Below are positions 1 through 11,604 of a stretch of DNA of 64,000 bases, in pieces. The notes below the pieces were generated by a model. That model saw only the letters and a program-made list of their open reading frames with translations. It was not told where the DNA came from and searched no databases. Every line of letters begins with the position of its first letter. Within the stretch, counting starts at the first letter, position 1. A program made the translations under genes and the position numbers. Source of the stretch: Cepaea nemoralis (lineage: Eukaryota; Mollusca; Gastropoda; Stylommatophora; Helicidae). The stretch spans positions 140,001-204,000 of the forward strand of contig JACEFZ010028130.1 in the NCBI GenBank assembly GCA_014155875.1. Direction: 5' to 3'.

Positions 1-491
1 CAAGATACTGGCACCTCATTGACGATGTCATCGTCAGGAGGAGTGACAGACAAGACGTTCTGGTGACAAATCTATGTGTGGTGCCGAATATTGGACAGAC
101 CATCGTCTCATTATTTCGAAAATAAACATACACATCAAACCACCACGGCGACCTCAAGGGTTAAAAATGCAAAAAAAAAAAAAATAATGTGACCCGCCTA
201 AACAGCAAAAAAAAAAAAAAAAAGACCGCAGCTGTCGTTTGAAAATGTGCTGAAGACCACCTCAAACCTAATGATGCAGCTAAATAGGATGCGGAAACAG
301 AGTGAAGAGCCCTAAAGGACATAATTTACAAACACTGCCATAGAAATCATGGGTTCAGCCCACCCCCCACCCCCCTCCACCCCCGCCCCCGAAAGCATAA
401 AGACTGGTTTGATGAAAATTCCGAAGACATCAACCAATTGCTGGCCGAGAAACAACTTCTCCTCAAGGCAATATTTGAATGACCCGAAGTC

Positions 492-523
<32 letters not shown>

Positions 524-2870
524 ACTCCCCCCCACAAAAAACAATGCATTCAATAACATTCGGAGAGTAGTGCAGGAGAAGCTTCGGCATATGCGGGACT
601 CTTGGTTGAGCAACAAAGCTGATGAGATTCAAGGCATTGCTGATAGACATGATATTAAAAAAAAACTTCTACGACTCACTGAAAGCGGTCAACGGTCCTA
701 CATCACCAGGCATAGTTCCCTTCCTCATTGCAGATGGGGGAACATTGGTCACTGATAAGAAAGAAATCCTACAACGCTTGGCAACGCATTTCAGCAACAA
801 TTTAAATGCAACTTCCTTCTTCGATGATGAAACCATAAACTGCGTTCTTCAAGTTCCCACTAATGATACACTTGATGACATGCCAACCACAGTGGAAGTA
901 ACCAAAGCCATCCAGCAACTTTCAAGCGCCAAGACACCTGGTCCTGACTCCATCCCAATGCAGGTGGGTCGGTACTAATAGAGCAGCTTCACCAAGTCTT
1001 CACAAACATATGGGTGAACGAGACCATGCCATAAGATTTCAAGGACGCGTCAATAGTCCACCTTCACAAACGTGAAGGAAACCGCCAATCCTGTGACAAC
1101 CACCGAGGCATCTCCTTGCTCTCAACTGCAGGGAAGATACTCGCCAGAATTCTTCCCAATCGCCTTACGGCCCATCCAGATCAAGGTCTTCTTCCTGAGA
1201 GTCAATGTGGCTTCAGAAAAGAACGAGGAACTGTTGACATGATTTTCGCTGCAAGGCAGCTGCAAAGAGAAATGTCAGGAACAGAACTCCGAAATGTTCT
1301 CCACTTTCATTGGCCTGACCAAGGCTTTTGATACAGCCAGCAGAGAAGGACTGTGGAAGATTATGGCGAAATATGACTGTCCACGAAAGTTTGTCCAAAT
1401 AGTGCGGCTATTTAATGATGGTTTGCAGGCAAGAGTACAGGAAAATGGTGAACTGTCTGAGCCCTTTCCTGTCACAAATGGAGTGAAGCAAGGATGCGTC
1501 CTGGCACCAACACTGTTCAGCTTCAGCTGTGTTCAGCTATGTTGACGAATGCCTTCGAGAACAACGACATTGGAATAGACATCAACTACCGCATGGATGG
1601 AAAGTTGTTCAAGGGCTGAAAGCTAAAACCAAAACTAACAGCGACACCGTCAGAGGGCTGTTGTTTGCTGATGATTGCGCTCTATATGCCAACTCAGAGG
1701 CAGATATGCAACACAATGTTTCAGCTTTCTCATATGTCTGTGCCAACTTTGGGCTCAATATCAACTTGGAGAAGACTGTAGTTATGTACCAGCCAGCTCC
1801 AGGGAATAATCACATCGTGCCGAATATCAAGGTGATCGGTCATAGACTAAGTGTTGTGTACAAATTCACCTATCTTGAAAGCACTATGTCACAAGCTGCC
1901 ACAATTGATGACGAAGTGAATGCAAGAATCTCCAAGGCCAGCGCGGCCTTTGGCAGACTGTACAAGAATGTATGGGACAGAAATGGAATAAGCTTGCGAA
2001 CAAAGTTGAAAGTCTATAAAGCATTTGTACTATTCACATTATCCGTAATTCCGTATATTCTCGTGAGTAATGTAATCTGCGCGAGAATCGGTAGTGGTTC
2101 TCGCCGCGTTGGTAACTTACGGGGTATGTGAGCCGGTCGCTCAGAAAGCAATGGCAAACTACTGAGCATAATCTTGCCTAGTACATCAACAGCATCTGAA
2201 AATGCTGATGTTGACTGCGACGTCCTGTAACGGATATGCACACACACACAAAATCCTCATCGCTATATGCTTGTGAAACCTGGACTGTTTATCGGCGACA
2301 AGCTAGGAAATTAAACCACTTCCACAGTCTGCCTTAGGAAGCTACTGAAAATTAAATGGCAAAACAAGATCCCAGACACTGAAGTTCTAGAAAGAGTGTC
2401 CATGCCCAGTATCCATACTCTACTAATGAAGAATCAGATTCGCTGGGCTGGTCACTTAACTTGCATGCCAGATCACAAGCTCACTAAACGAAATTTTTTT
2501 ACGGCGAGCTGCGTTGTGGTAAAAGCTCCCAAGGCGGCCAGAGGAAACGCTTTAAAGACTGAAAATCTCACTGACAGCTTTTGGAATTCATCTTGACACC
2601 TTGAAGACTGCAGCCAAAGACCGAAATTCGTGGCGTACATCATGATGCAAGGGTGCTGTCACTTGTGAGGCAACCAGGATTGCATGAGCTGTGAAGAAGA
2701 GGCTGGACAGAAAAACCACTGCAGGAGATCCTCCTCCTGGAACGTCAAACATTCTTTGCCCACATTGTCAAAGAAGATTTCGAGCCAAAATAGGCCTTAT
2801 CAGTCATCTTAGAACTCTGGCTCCATACTTTCAACCCCACTGGATGAAGTGAATAGTCATCATCATTCTT
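1..2870 (+). mobile_element. LINE family L-B, decayed near-complete ORF2 (endonuclease end, RT, C-terminal knuckle)
   Basis: Non-LTR retrotransposon read in several shifted frames. Bases 1-160 give the end of an APE-type endonuclease, with the motif YWTDHRLIISK. From about 385 the linker to the reverse transcriptase follows (DWFDENSEDINQLLAEKQ), then QQLSSAKTPGPDSIP near 940, DNHRGISLLSTAGKI near 1110, QCGFRKERGTVDMIFAARQ near 1205, and NGVKQGCVLAPTLFS near 1475. The catalytic FADD box is intact (LLFADDCALYANSEADMQ, about 1660-1720). After a SINE insertion the frame resumes with YACETWTVYRRQARKLNHF near 2265. The 3' end near 2750-2820 encodes a C2H-type knuckle (CPHCQRRFRAKIGLISHL). C tracts at about 365-390 and 497-530, frameshifts and stops show it is dead. 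The 5' end lies outside the window. A second copy lies on the minus strand at the far end. The clade (RTE-like or related) is not resolved by eye. Confidence 0.88.
2042..2250 (+). mobile_element. SINE-I copy inserted in LINE L-B, 5'-truncated
   Basis: Matches the tRNA-derived SINE-I consensus from TCCGTAAT onward. It includes GGTTCTCGCCGCG (box B remnant), the core GCTCAGAAAGCAATGGCAAA, and the 3' end TGTCCTGTAACGGATATGC followed by (CA)n. It interrupts the LINE codons between VYKAFVLFTL and LYACETWTVY. The internal promoter head is missing. Any TSD is very short (ATCC on both sides). Confidence 0.85.
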
Positions 2871-2906
2871 GATGGACAAACAACAAATGCTTAGACTAAC
2901 TGGCAC

Positions 2907-3515
2907 TTGAATTGAACTGAATTGAATTGAAATTTATTTTAAAAGGGTTACAAATTGGGCACGTAGTCCCGTCTTACATTCGGCCGTTCCTATCACTCAT
3001 CTTTCGTTCATCAACAGTGCATGATACATTCACATAAAAAAAAAAAAAACATTGTCAAAGGAATGTTGTAAGCATAAACAATGCATATTATCATGTCATG
3101 TGGCACATCCCCCCTTCAACACAGTCATCCCGCACCAAAACACACATACACACACACATCCCTCTCCCACTCACATATAACCCACCATACCCCCACCCCA
3201 CCCACCCCTCCACCCACTCACACATCCCCTCACCAACCCAGATATCTCGCACCCACCCACACAAACATCCCTCACACACACATACACACACAACTCCTCA
3301 CTCACACATACCACAACCCACACAAACTCGCCCACACACACATGCTCCACCCACCCACCCACACACCTCCAACCACACACACACATCCCGTATCAACCCA
3401 CACACACACATACCTCCCCCACTCACACATCATCCACTCATATCCACACATCTTCCCCCCCCCCCCACACACACACATCCCCACACACACATTTTCTCAC
3501 CCACTCACACATTTC
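2907..3515 (-). mobile_element. Short composite retroelement: CR1-like LINE 3' tail plus CAC-rich tract, copy 1
   Basis: Starts (minus-strand 3' end) with an AATTG/AACTG tail. About 100 bp follow that match the 3' end of LINE L-E at 43.55 kb (TTTATTTTAAAAGGGTTACA, TTGGGCACGTAGTCCCGTCT). Then comes a segment shared only with the copy at 5571 (ACATTGTCAAA, AACAATGCATATTA), and then a long CA/CCCA-rich tract. No clear TSD was found for this copy. The unit is defined by comparison with 5571-6091. Confidence 0.7.
3105..3515. repeat. CAC/CCCAC-rich low-complexity tract (part of the composite element)
   Basis: Irregular mix of CACACA, CCCACC and CATCCC words with almost no G on the plus strand. This makes frames open on both strands (THT/HPP-rich or CVCV-rich) that carry no recognisable domain. 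A near-identical type of tract sits at the same place in the second element copy. Confidence 0.85.
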
Positions 3516-3523
3516 GAGGGGTA

Positions 3524-3680
3524 ATCAGTGTAACACCGGGTACATTTACTTCCCAAAAAGTTTCTTGACGCCTATTTTAGTTTGGGAAGTCCAGATCAAT
3601 AAGTAAAGAGAAAACAACAATGCCCGCCTCAAAATGGATTCCAGCACTTGACCACCGAGCGGCAGGCATGCATTACCGCG
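3524..3680 (-). mobile_element. SINE-II copy (tRNA-derived), degenerate
   Basis: Shares the ordered words TTTACTTCCCA, TTTC, CCCATTTTAG and AGTCCAGATCA with copies at 16.46, 30.53 and 41.62 kb. Its right end (GCGGCAGGCATGCATTACCG) corresponds, on the minus strand, to the tRNA-like head seen more clearly in the 16.46 kb copy. Confidence 0.55.
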
Positions 3681-3857
3681 GCTCCCATTCTCTCACGTGA
3701 TGAGGCGCATTTCTTTCCAATCATCCTTCACTGATGTGAGTGTTAGTGTGAGGGAGGGAGAGTCCGGGGACGGACACATGATGGTTTTATGTATCTGTGT
3801 GAGATACCCAGACAGTGCGGAAACAGAGTGGTATTTATTTGTGTGTATGTGTGTGAG

Positions 3858-3976
<119 letters not shown>

Positions 3977-4080
3977 TTATGGAAACTGTGACCTTTTATG
4001 TGATTCTGAGATACAGCCCGAAAATGAAAACAGGGAGGTGTTATGTGATAGAACCCGAAGACGGAAACAGACAGTTTTTA

Positions 4081-4240
4081 TGTGATTGTGTGAGAGAGTA
4101 CGAGAGCCCGAAGACGGAGACAGGGAGGTTTTATGTGATTGTGTGAGAGTGTGCGAGAGCCCGAAGACGGAGACAGGGAGGTTTTATGTGATTGTGTGAG
4201 AGTGTGCGAGAGCCCGAAGACGGAGACAGGGAGGTCTCCC
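4081..4240. repeat. 53-bp minisatellite, about 3 copies
   Basis: Units start at 4081, 4134 and 4187 with the word GTGATTGTGTGAGAG and contain GAGCCCGAAGACGGAGACAG. Looser related copies (CCCGAAGACGGAAACAG) lie just upstream at about 4010-4080. Confidence 0.9.
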
Positions 4241-4606
4241 CACCGCCTCTCTGTTTGCATGTTTCGTCTTGACTGAAAATGCCAGCATCCTACTTTACAA
4301 ATGAAATAAAATGTTCCTGCCTTGTTCCACTCACATATCTGATCTAGCAGAGGCAACTGTTTGTTGATGCACACCTGCCACGCGGCAGATACGATACTCC
4401 ATTAGCAGGCAATTAAAGCTGAAGGCAGAAGTGAAAGGGCAGACAAAACACATTTGGAACTGACAACATTAATGAAGGGCAGGATTCAGCGTTTACAGTC
4501 TGCTAGCCTTGCTGAGGGCAGAAACATGGACGACGCTGAGAACAAATTCAGCAACGTTGTAACTCATACAGACAACAAAACACAAATGGGCATGTGTGCA
4601 GGGGAT

Positions 4607-4917
4607 AGGAGGAGAAGAAGAAGAAGAAGAAGAAGAAGAAGAAGAAGAAGAAGAAGAAGAAGAAGAAGAAGAAGAAGAAGAAGAAGAAGAAGAAGAAGAA
4701 GAAGAAGAAGAAGGGAGTAGGAGGTGAGGGGAGCAGAAGAAGAAGTGGAAGGGAGTAGGAGGTGAGGGGGGCAGAAGCAGAAGAGGAAGGGAGTAGGAGG
4801 TGAGGGGGGCATAAGAAGAAAAGGAAGAAAAGGCAGAAAGAAGAAGAAGAAGAAGAAGAAGAAGAAGAAGAAGAAGAAGAAGAAGAAGAAGAAGAAGAAG
4901 AAGAAGAAGAAGAAGAA
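4607..4917. repeat. Two (AGA)n tracts separated by a purine-rich minisatellite
   Basis: Pure AGA triplets run from about 4607 to 4714 and 4838 to 4916. Between them are about three copies of a roughly 45-bp unit containing GGGAGTAGGAGGTGAGGGG. The whole 310 bp is nearly all purine on the plus strand. Long poly-Arg, poly-Leu and poly-Phe frames here are artefacts. Confidence 0.95.
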
Positions 4918-5494
4918 AGTGACGAGGATACTTATGATGACCATGATTATGGACGGAGTGAAAAACAATACGGACAATACATCTTATTGCTGGAGTATCT
5001 TACCACATTACGTCTGTGAGCTTTATGATATCTTTACTAGAATTAGTCTCATGTTACTGTAAAGTGCACCTGTTATCCTACATTCATTCAACAATTTGCG
5101 GACAATGAAATATATTTCATTAAAAACAAAAACGTACCGAAATAAACGTATACATGATTGTTGTTCTATTTAAGCTGATGCAGGTGCTAGTTGTTCACAA
5201 CTAATGCACGTTCACCCACCAAAGCACAACATTCACTCAGATTTGAATACCGCATATTGGATGCTGAACGTCTGTCTATTGTCTATTAAGACTTTTCAAT
5301 CAAGCGTTTGTACCACATACGCATGCAAAATTCACCTGGTTTAATTGATTCAAGTAGAGACCAGAGGTTTGTTGATTCTGATCACGTTGCCGCGCTTATT
5401 GTTCGATGTTTTATACAGATAGTTCCATTTCTGCCAATTGCTTGTACTAGTTGCGACAGCTCCGTGACTACTCCTTTAGTCCATAATATATTTA
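4918..5494. other. No recognised feature
   Basis: AT-rich single-copy-looking sequence. A 5' extension of LINE L-C could reach into its right end, but I can only support L-C from about 5495. Confidence 0.5.
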
Positions 5495-6507
5495 AAGTAG
5501 CAAAGGTAGCCTTTTGCAAAATAGAAAACATACTGACTAATAAAAAGAAGTAAATTGCAACAAGAAAAAGAACGAACGAACGAACGAAGGGACTTTATTT
5601 TCAAAGGGTAACAAATTGGGCACGCAGGCCCGTCTTACATTCGGCCCTTCCAATCACTCATCTTTCGTTGATCAGTAGTGCATAGGAAAAAACATTGTCA
5701 AATGAATTTTGTTAACATAAACAATACATATTACCATGTTATGAGACACATCCACCACCCACCCACACATCCCACATTTACCCCACATCCCCCACCCAAC
5801 TACACACACAACCCAGACACACATACATCCCCCCACTCATCCACCACATCCCCACACCTACACATCTCTCCACCCACACACACACACTTCCCACCCACCA
5901 CACATCCCATCCACCCACACCCCAAGCACACATACATTCCCCAACACACACATCCCCCACCCATACACAACCACCTACCTACACACATCTCCCCACTCAC
6001 TCACATATCCTCCACCCATCCCACTAAACACCAACAATCACCCAACCAAATATCCTCCTCCACCCACATTCCTCCAACCACCCAGCCAAATACAAGAAAA
6101 AAAGAGTGTTGAAGTGCTACATAGAACCTATACTTTTGTAAGGATGTGAAATGAGGACGATCAACAGACAAGCTGTAAAACAGCTAAAGGCAGTGGAAAT
6201 GTGGTTTTTGAGGAGAATGCAAACAATACCATGCATAGAAGAAAAACCAATGAACAAGTCCTTCAAGAAACAAATGAAGATCGTAAATTAATTAGAGTCA
6301 TTAGACGTAGACAGTCCACATTTCTTGGACATGTTATGAGAAGAAATGAATTGGAGAACTTGGTGACCGAGAAGTAAATACCTGGATGGCTTGGCCACGT
6401 GGCATGGTCGAGACAGAAACATTGAGCTGATCCACGACTCTGGTGATCGAGTGAGATGGCAAAACATGACCGCCCACGGTCGGCATGGCACATGATGGAT
6501 GGATGGA
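5495..6507 (+). mobile_element. LINE L-C 3' fragment, interrupted by the composite element
   Basis: Left part encodes VAKVAFCKIENILTNKKK, then IATRKR. After the insertion (5571-6091) it resumes with KRVLKCYIEPI near 6100, MWFLRRMQTIPC near 6200, and the 3' segment ending in the GATG repeats at 6490-6507. The intact order is seen in the copy at 10.0-11.2 kb (AKVAFSKMKNILTNKKMS, then KRVLRGYIDPILSYG). It is the C-terminal connection region after the RT catalytic box, 5'-truncated, with several stops. Confidence 0.85.
5571..6091 (-). mobile_element. Short composite retroelement with CAC-rich tract, copy 2, TSD-bounded
   Basis: Bounded by direct repeats ACAAGAAAAAG (5560-5570) and ACAAGAAAAAAAG (6092-6104) inside LINE L-C. 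In the uninterrupted L-C copy the corresponding sequence is continuous. From the left (its 3' end) come (AACG)n, the L-E-like tail (CTTTATTTTCAAAGGGTAAC, GGGCACGCAGGCCCGTCTTA), a private segment, then a CAC/CCCA tract (5745-6090). No open frame of substance. This copy shows that the CAC tract belongs to the mobile unit. Confidence 0.8.
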
Positions 6508-8256
6508 TACATCCAGCTAAACCACTAATAGTCACAAGTATAAAGTAGCTTTATATATCTAGCTAAACGACTAATAGTCACACTTGTAAAGTAGCTTTAT
6601 ACATCCAGCTAAACACTAATACAGTGGTCACAGGTATAAAGTAGCTTTATACATCCAGCTAAACGACTAATAGTCACAAGTATAAAGTAGCTGTATAACA
6701 TCTAGCTAAACGACTAATTGTCACAAGTATAATGTAGCTTTACACATCTAGCTAAATGACTAATAGTCACAAGAATAAAGTAGCTTTATACATCTAGCTA
6801 AACGACTAACAGTCACAAGTGTGATGTAGCTTTATACATCTAGCTAAACGACTAACAGTCACAAGTGTGATGTAGCTTTATACATCTAGCTAAACGACTA
6901 ATAGTCACAAGTGTGATGTAGCTTTATACATCTAGCTAAACACTAATACAGTGGCCACAAGTATAAAGTAGCTTTATACATCCAGCTAAACGACTAATAG
7001 TCACAAGTATAAAGTAGCTGTATAACATCTAGCTAAACGACTAATTGTCACAAGTGTAATGTAGGTTTACACATCTAGCTAAATGACTAATAGTCACAAG
7101 AATAAAGTAGCTTTATACATCTAGCTAAACGACTAACAGTCACAAGTGGGATGTAGCTTTATACATCTAGCTAAACGACTGATAGTCACAAGTATAAAGT
7201 AGCTTTATACATCTAGCTACACACTAATAGTCACAATTATAAAGTGGCTTTATATAATAAGCTAAACGTCCAATAGTCACACTTGTAAAATAGCCTTATA
7301 CATCTAGCTAAATACTAATACAGTATTCACAAGTATAAAGAAGCTTTATACAACTAGCTAAACACTAATAGTCACAAGTATAAAGTGGCTTTATATATAT
7401 CTAGCTAAATGACCAATAGTCACACTTGTAAAGTAGCTTTATACATCTATCTAAACACTAATACAGTGGTCACAGGTATAAAGTAGCTTTATACATCCAG
7501 CTAAACGACTAATAGTCACAAGTATAAAGTAGCTGTATAACATCTAGCTAAACGACTAATTGTCACAAGTATAATGTAGCTTTACACATCTAGCTAAATG
7601 ACTAATAGTCACAAGAATAAAGTAGCTTTATACATCTAGCTAAACGACTAACAGTCACAAGTGGGATGTAGCTTTATACATCTAGCTAAACGACTGATAG
7701 TCACAAGTATAAAGTAGCTTTATACATCTAGCTACACACTAATAGTCACAATTATAAAGTGGCTTTATATAATAAGCTAAACGTCCAATAGTCACACTTG
7801 TAAAATAGCCTTATACATCTAGCTAAATACTAATACAGTATTCACAAGTATAAAGAAGCTTTATACAACTAGCTAAACACTAATAGTCACAAGTATAAAG
7901 TGGCTTTATATATCTAGTTAAATGACCAATAGTCACACTTGTAAAGTAGCTTTACACATCTAGCTAAAGACTAACACAGTAGTCACAAGTGTAAAGTAGC
8001 TTTATACATCTAGCTAAACGACTAATAATCACAAGTATAAAGTAGTTTTATTCATCTAGCTAAGCACTAATAGTCACAAATATAAAGAAGCTTTATACAT
8101 CTAGCTAAACGACTAATAGTTACAAGTGTGATGTAGCTTTATACATCTAGCTAAACGACTAATAGTCACAAGTATAAAGTAGCTTTATAATCTAGTTAAA
8201 CGACTAATAGTCACAAGTATAAAGTAGCTTTATAAATTTATCGAAACGACTAATAT
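6508..8256. repeat. 46-bp satellite array with 515-bp higher-order repeat
   Basis: About 37 diverged units of a 46-bp repeat containing TAGCTTTATACATCTAGCTA and AACGACTAATAGTCACAAG. Variants with an extra ACAGT recur. The block beginning CAGTGG at 6949 recurs at 7464 (offset 515 bp), with private variants preserved (for example AGTGGGATG at 7145 and 7660). A related block starts at 6622. No coding potential. Confidence 0.95.
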
Positions 8257-8399
8257 GATTTCAGAATTCCTAGATAAAGTTGTCTTGTTAATATCAGTAA
8301 CAGAACAGCAAGCTTGGAAGGAAGAAAAAGATCTAAAAACCTTTGATTCAAACAGAAATAAAGATGTTTACAGTGAACACAAAACTACAAAATAGTATA
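8257..8399. other. Unassigned, possibly upstream part of LINE L-F
   Basis: Short unique-looking sequence between the satellite and the RNase H-like fragment. No motif seen. Confidence 0.4.
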
Positions 8400-9810
8400 G
8401 GACAGAGAACATTAACTCTCAGCCTTCTCACATACTCACACGAACATTGGATACGCATGTATACAGATGGATTAGCATAAAATGCAACGATCATTGAATT
8501 GTCTGGTACATATGTAGAATACTCAGTTAAATTAAGTGGAACTATTAGCATAGCATTTTGAAAATACTGCAGAAAAGATGACTCCCAAGTCCGAGCAATA
8601 ATAAATATACGCATAAGTTCTCCGAATAATGTTAGTTCTAATGTCCTAAATAAGTCAAAGACAGAACTATTCGGCAGTGAAGAAAATCCCAATGCGGTAT
8701 ATTAGGAAAATGATAGGGTTGACGAATTGGACAATGAATGGGGCTCTGGCACTACAATGAGATTTTACAATTACTCATCTCATCATGTTCCACTTGTACC
8801 TTGCGGTGTCGAGGTGAAGTATAAACAGCGGGAGAGTGCCCGCTTATGGGCTTCATGTATCGATATTCCCATGGACTCTGTTATTCCCTGCGTCCATCGT
8901 TTACGTGGTCGGCCTCTTCCTCTGCTTCCCTCTGGTCTGTACATCATTGCTTGTTGTGGTATACCGTTAGTTGGTAACCTACTTGCATGGCCAAACCATT
9001 TGACTTGCTGTCTTCTAATAAAATCTTGTGCAGCTATAACCCCCACTTTAGTCCTGATTTCTTCATTTTGATCTTATCTATTCTTGATACATTGAGTATT
9101 CTTCTCAGGAATCTCATTTCTGTTGTTGTGATTTTTCTTTTCTCTTTTTCTGTCATTGTCCAGGTTTGGCATTGGTAATATAAGGTTGGTAGGAAGATTG
9201 TGTTGTAAAGTGCTTTCTTAGTAGTTATTGATACATGTTTGTTCTTTAGTATTGGTGCCATTTGTTCAATGAGTTGGTTTGCCTTATTGCATCTATTTTC
9301 GATCTCGTCTTCTGATTTGCCATTTGATATATTATAATTCCTAGTTACTTGAAACTCTTTACTTGTTTTAAGGGATGTTCGTTTAGGTGAATCATTATTG
9401 CTATTTCTTCTTTAGTTACAGTCATTACCTCTGTTTTACATACAATTACATACCGTGCAAACAAATAACATACAACAAAACCTAATACAATTTCACAAAA
9501 AAAGGCACATCTTCTACCCCAGGCTTACTATAATGTTGGTCAGAATTGGACAAGCTACTATCTCTAGACTCCAAACAGAGCACAACAAACTTAACAGTCA
9601 CATGTACACAAAGCTCACGATAGGTTTCAAGCAGTGTGTACATGTGGGTAAAACCCCAAAACTGCAGAGCATCTAATACAAAACTGTATCAACAACAGCT
9701 CAGACATATCTATTCTATGGGTGTATGAAACAATCCTAGATGTCAAACTCTGTTGAATCCTGCAGAATTTGCAGAAGACAACGCAGGAAACAAAGCTGCG
9801 GGCATAGACT
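8400..9810 (+). mobile_element. LINE L-F remnant (RNase H piece and C-terminal tail), split by LINE L-D
   Basis: Left piece (8420-8660) encodes HEHWIRMYTDGLA followed by SGTYVEYSVKLSG with two stops. This resembles the start of a LINE RNase H domain with its TDG motif. Right piece (9500-9800) encodes ISRLQTEHNKLNSHMYTKL, then a shift to PKTAEHLIQNC and YETILDVKLC, which is the usual C-terminal region of such elements (the TAEHLIQNC type cysteine/histidine segment). A minus-strand L-D element lies between them. The pairing of the two pieces as one element is inference from their order and orientation. Confidence 0.6.
8725..9450 (-). mobile_element. LINE L-D, 5'-truncated 3' part
   Basis: Minus-strand frames encode MAPILKNKHVSITTKKALYN, TWTMTEKEKRKITTTEMRFL, RRILNVSR and then VKWFGHASRLPTNGIPQQAM and GRGRPRKRWTQGITESMGIS. 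This is the region after the RT catalytic core. The same peptides occur in order in the longer copy at 26.2-27.8 kb. One frameshift lies near 9040. Inserted in antisense into L-F. Confidence 0.85.
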
Positions 9811-9989
9811 GATCCCATGAGAACAACACGAAGCAAAGGAAGGCTTTCACGGTAGAGTTCCGATCCCCTGTCATGTGCCATGTGATTGTACGTCCACGGA
9901 TGTTCTACAAGTGGATGCACTGTACGGCCTATGCAGCCCACAACCGACTGTAATGGTATCTTGAATTTATACACTGTTGGTAGACCAAA
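9811..9989. other. Probable 3' untranslated end of L-F
   Basis: No motif of its own. Lies between the L-F C-terminal segment and the first clear L-C codons. Confidence 0.35.
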
Positions 9990-11245
9990 AGAGTTTGCTA
10001 CGAATAAAGATTTTGCTACGAATTATCATGCAAAGAGTGAGGAAGAAAATACAACCTGAGATAGGGGAAGAACAATGTGGGTTTGTAGAAGGAAAGGGTA
10101 TAGTAAATGCTGTGTATATGCTGCGAAAACAGTTATTGAACGTGCTATAGAAGTAAACAAGGATATACACCTTTGTTTTATTGACTACACAAAGGCTTTT
10201 GATAGAGTTAGACATGTCAACATGGTAGATATGCTTGCAGATCTACAAATTGATGGGAAAGACATTAGACTTATAAAATACATATATTGGAAACAACAAG
10301 CTGCCATAAGGATTGATAATGAAGTGGGACAATATCAACCTATTAAGAGAGGTGTTAGGCAGGGATGTGTAATGTCTCCAGATCTTTTTTCCCTATACAG
10401 TGACAATATTTTCAGAAATGTAGAAGATATAAATGGAATCAGCATTGGACGACGAAACATCAATAACATTAGATATGCAGATGATACAGTATTGATTGCA
10501 GACAATGCACAAGATCTACAACAATTAGTAGATGCGGTTGTTGTACACTGTGAGCAGCTGGGGTTAGAATTAAATTGTAAGAAGACTCAGGTTATGGTCG
10601 TCACTAGGAAGAACGAAGTACCACAATGTAATATACAAGTAAATGGGAGTATTCTTCAACAATTCAATCGGTACAATTATCTCGAAACAGTCATAACATC
10701 TGACGGGAGATACCTTGAAGAGATTAGAACAAGAATCGCCATGGCGAAAGTAGCCTTTAGCAAGATGAAAAACATTCTGACCAATAAAAAGATGTCAATT
10801 GAAACGAGGAAAAGAGTGTTGAGGGGATACATAGATCCTATTCTTTCGTATGGACAATGAACAGTCAAGCTGAAAAACATTTGATGGCTGCAGAAATGAG
10901 GTTTCTGAGGAAAATGCAAAGAATACCATGGACAGACAGAAAAACCAATGACCAAGTACTACAGGAGACAAATGAAAATCGTAAATTGATTAGAGAAATT
11001 AGACGTAGACAGTCAAAATGTTTTGGCCATGTTATGAGAAGAAATGGATTAGAGAACTTGGTGACAACCGGCAAGATCGAAGGGAACAGATCAAGAGGAA
11101 GTCCGAGAGGAAAATACCTGGATGGCTTGGCCACATGGCATGGACGACAGGAACACTGAGCTGATCCACGACTCTGGTGATCGAGTGAAATGGCGAGTCA
11201 TGACCGCCCACGCTTTCCGGCATGGCACATGTTTGTTGAGATCAC
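9990..11245 (+). mobile_element. LINE L-C, RT and C-terminal region, 5'-truncated
   Basis: The best preserved reverse transcriptase in the window. EEQCGFVEGKGIVNAVYML lies near 10065, then HLCFIDYTKAFDRVRHVNM near 10170, RGVRQGCVMSPDLFSLYSD near 10350, and the catalytic box IRYADDTVLIADNAQDLQQ near 10470 with both aspartates present. One frame is open for 261 codons (10075-10860). It stops and continues in another frame with AEKHLMAAEMRFLRKMQRIP and then RRRQSKCFGHVMRRNGLENL, KYLDGLATWHG and ELIHDSGDRVKW. The endonuclease is absent. This is a reverse transcriptase for target-primed retrotransposition, inactive here. Confidence 0.9.
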
Positions 11246-11604
11246 GAGGTTGGCGCGCTTGCCGCGCGTTAGCGTTATCGATAGGGTACTACACTGATAA
11301 TGTCATGAGCGCGGTCGGACGAGGGTTTAACGTCTACGTTCGTCGTCCGCCAACAGAGGAAAAGACTGATCACCAATTGTTCCGTGCACTGAGACTTACC
11401 AAGTGTCATGGCCCTACCACATCACTGACCCATAGCAGATCTGTGCTCCGGAACATGTTTTGTTCTTGTTCTACGAGTTTGGCAGCTGTCGATGGGGTTA
11501 TCTACCTTACTTCCTGTATTAGTTTCTTGCACTGCATTCCTAATACAGGGATGTCATTTTTCTTAGAGGCGTGAATCCAGGGGCCTCTAAAATACTAGTT
11601 TTTA
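11246..11604. other. No recognised feature
   Basis: GC-richer stretch with a 150-codon open frame starting in the LINE tail. No domain, splice signal or repeat partner was seen. Confidence 0.45.

Noticed and set aside
3081..3568. His/Thr/Pro-rich proteins of about 150 residues
   Set aside because: Translations of the CAC-rich tract that belongs to the composite retroelement.
4454..4977. Poly-Arg, poly-Leu and poly-Phe proteins
   Set aside because: Direct translations of AGA triplet microsatellites.
8348..8692. 114-codon minus-strand frame with hydrophobic residues
   Set aside because: The plus strand of the same bases gives an RNase H-like LINE segment (YTDG), so the minus frame is probably a shadow.
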